The translations under genes were made by a program, and so were the position numbers. From G963668435 sp963668435 (lineage in GTDB: Bacteria > Latescibacterota > Latescibacteria > Latescibacterales > Latescibacteraceae), in NCBI GenBank assembly GCA_963668435.2, contig CAXXSC010000001.1:62001-126000 (forward strand): a stretch of 64,000 nt of DNA, read 5' to 3'. The notes under the pieces are model-generated. The model saw nothing but the letters and a program-made list of their open reading frames with translations. It had not been told where the DNA came from and ran no database searches. Shown piece by piece: positions 62,692-64,000 of the stretch (position 1 is the first letter of the stretch; every line of letters starts with the position of its first letter).

Positions 62692-63022
62692 CTGCTCACT
62701 CCTTTCCTGATGAAAAGTCTATGGAATTTTTTCTTGCGGTCTGTTTCTGCGGCTGTGAATATCGGATTGTATGCCGCCGGCAGATACCAGTTTTCATTAT
62801 CCGGGCTGGGCACCTGAGCGAATAATAGCGCCCATCCCGGATAAAGTCAAAGTTTTAAATAAGCGTTTGCGGGACAATGGGACTTGTCCATACCGGTGGT
62901 GAAGTATCATAAAACGTTTAAGAAATTAATTTCGTCACACGGTTTTTTTTCTTTTCAATCGGGCCATAATGCAATACATTACCGATAATTACGACAGTAC
63001 CTGACAGGAGAGGTTCTTATTA
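62692..63022. other. Divergent intergenic region between deacetylase and HDOD genes
   Basis: These 331 bases hold no supported gene. They contain the long inverted repeat at 62797-62844 and a shorter GGACAA-N6-TTGTCC palindrome near 62874-62891, both possible regulatory sites. Confidence 0.5.
62797..62844. repeat. Long imperfect inverted repeat between divergent genes
   Basis: TTATCCGGGCTGGGC (62797-62811) and the complement of TTATCCGGGATGGGC (62830-62844) match at 14 of 15 positions with an 18-base spacer. There is no T-run, and it lies upstream of both genes, so it is not a normal terminator. Confidence 0.55.
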
Positions 63023-63943
63023 ATGAGCATGAATGGCGCTGAGAACGACTGGCTGCCGATGACCAAGGGTGATATCGAAGATAACATTCTGACTGTTATC
63101 TCGGCCTTTATCGACAAGACTCCCAATCTGCCGATTCATGTCCATCGGCTTCTTGAGATTGTTTCTGACTCGGAAAGTGAATCGCTCGATGTCGCCAATG
63201 CCGCCTCTGCCGATCCCGGTCTCGTATCGAAAATTCTGCGTGTGGTCAACTCCTCCTATTACGGCCTGTCCAACCGGACCGACAATATTCATTTCGCCAT
63301 TGTCCTGCTCGGCTTCAACGAGGTTCGGAAAATAGCCATCCAGACCAGTTTCAAGGAGATGTTCAAAGAAGGCGGTTTCGGCAAAATCTATACCACGGAC
63401 GGCCTCTGGAAACATTCGTTCCTCGTTTCTGTCTGTGCCGAGACACTGTGGCGTGACAAGGACAACAAGCAGGCAGGCGATATGCTTACATTCGGTATCC
63501 TCCACGATATCGGAAAGTTCGCCCTGTTCAAACTCGCGGTCGCCATGAAACAGAAAGGTGTCGCGCCTTATGCGAAACCTGAAGAGGTCGAGGGGCTTTC
63601 CCTTATGGAGAAAGAGGAGGCGCTGTTCAAGGTGAACCACCCTGTTGTCGGGGCGCTGCTTGCCGAGAAGTGGGGACTGTCGAAGCGTATCATCCATGTG
63701 ATCGAGTATCATCACCATCCGCTTTTCTACCCTGCGGATTCGATTCCTCAGGAGTACCGTGCCGATGTCGCCACTGTCAGTATCGCGGATGCGCTCGTAC
63801 ATCATCTCAATGGTGTCGAGAAACCGCTGATACCCGATGACAGTTATTTCGAGGTTCTCGGTCTCAAGCCCTCCCTGGATGCTTGTGTCAACGATGACCT
63901 TCTCGAAAAGATGGAAGAGGCGAAATCTTTCATTAATGTCTGA
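63023..63943 (+). CDS. HDOD-domain signalling protein
   Basis: The 306-residue cytoplasmic protein has an HDOD domain (about residues 25-225): LLEIVSDSESESLDVANAAS, the DPGLVSKILRVVNSSYYGLS hallmark, ILHDIGKFALFKL and a VIEYHHHPLFY segment. HDOD proteins act in two-component, c-di-GMP and stress signalling, usually without known catalysis. Here the HDIGK motif is kept, so activity cannot be ruled out. GGAGAGG precedes the start. It is divergent from the PIG-L operon. The last 57 bases of the window after its stop hold nothing I can call. Confidence 0.87.
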   Translation: MSMNGAENDWLPMTKGDIEDNILTVISAFIDKTPNLPIHVHRLLEIVSDSESESLDVANAASADPGLVSKILRVVNSSYYGLSNRTDNIHFAIVLLGFNEVRKIAIQTSFKEMFKEGGFGKIYTTDGLWKHSFLVSVCAETLWRDKDNKQAGDMLTFGILHDIGKFALFKLAVAMKQKGVAPYAKPEEVEGLSLMEKEEALFKVNHPVVGALLAEKWGLSKRIIHVIEYHHHPLFYPADSIPQEYRADVATVSIADALVHHLNGVEKPLIPDDSYFEVLGLKPSLDACVNDDLLEKMEEAKSFINV

Positions 63944-64000
63944 TACGCTTGCATTCCGGGCTGCATTCCATAATCTGTGCCGACTCCCCGTTTTCCTGCC

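Overview
The window looks like a chromosomal segment of a Gram-negative, polysaccharide-degrading bacterium. It has a TonB-dependent receptor, lipoproteins and many signal peptides. At least two secreted proteins end in the PNPFNP-type C-terminal sorting domain seen in FCB-superphylum relatives and in candidate phyla such as Latescibacterota, KSB1 and Zixibacteria. The coding content (heparinase II/III, sialidases, CBM9/DUF5916, PIG-L deacetylases, exported RraA, PQQ-like propellers with methyltransferase folds) best fits a Latescibacterota-like or related uncultured lineage; this is inference, with no rRNA or marker gene to confirm it. The background is GC-rich, with two clearly AT-rich islands (about 28.1-31.3 kb and 41.45-42.4 kb) that look acquired.

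Layout. 1-9.0 kb: a PocR-domain sensor cut by the window edge, a large secreted heparinase II/III-like lyase, a PNPOx-like flavoprotein, a TauE-type exporter, two tandem secreted sialidases and an HD-GYP phosphodiesterase. 9.2-22.4 kb: a single minus-strand operon of six genes, which is the most unusual part of the window. It encodes two giant exported PQQ-propeller proteins with an embedded methyltransferase-like fold, a doubly membrane-anchored unknown protein, an FtsX/MacB-type permease with its LolD-like ATPase, and a TonB-dependent receptor fused to an exported methyltransferase domain. Four products carry a Cys-x-Cys motif in a predicted non-cytoplasmic region. 22.5-27.8 kb: hairpin repeats, an exported metallo-beta-lactamase-fold hydrolase, a CBM9/DUF5916 outer-membrane protein, a small membrane protein and a REC-REC-GGDEF regulator. 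28.0-31.4 kb: an AT-rich insert bounded by a 14-bp direct repeat, carrying an OLD-family nuclease gene split by an IS4-family element with a 9-bp target duplication. 31.4-37.0 kb: two SDR dehydrogenases, a secreted beta-helix protein, a UxaA-type dehydratase and an HpcH/HpaI aldolase, together a plausible sugar-acid catabolic set. 37.4-45.7 kb: acetate kinase, a translationally coupled pair of secreted propeller proteins, a two-gene AT-rich island, a second heparinase-like lyase and an HGSNAT-type membrane acyltransferase. 46.0-56.9 kb: a lipoprotein with a possible cohesin-like domain, translationally coupled to a ~3,370-residue surface protein (seven FG-GAP blades, many Ig-like repeats, dockerin-like segment, sorting domain). 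57-62.7 kb: a four-helix-bundle gene inside inward-facing repeats, then a minus-strand run of exported versions of normally cytoplasmic enzymes (RraA, SelA-like PLP enzyme, two PIG-L deacetylases). The window ends with an HDOD protein.

Four genes are broken by a single lesion (frameshifts at about 14474, 50179 and 57266; an in-frame TGA at 32493), and conserved sequence continues after each. They may be real pseudogenes, variable loci or assembly errors; reads must decide. Start codons were chosen from Shine-Dalgarno spacing and signal peptides.
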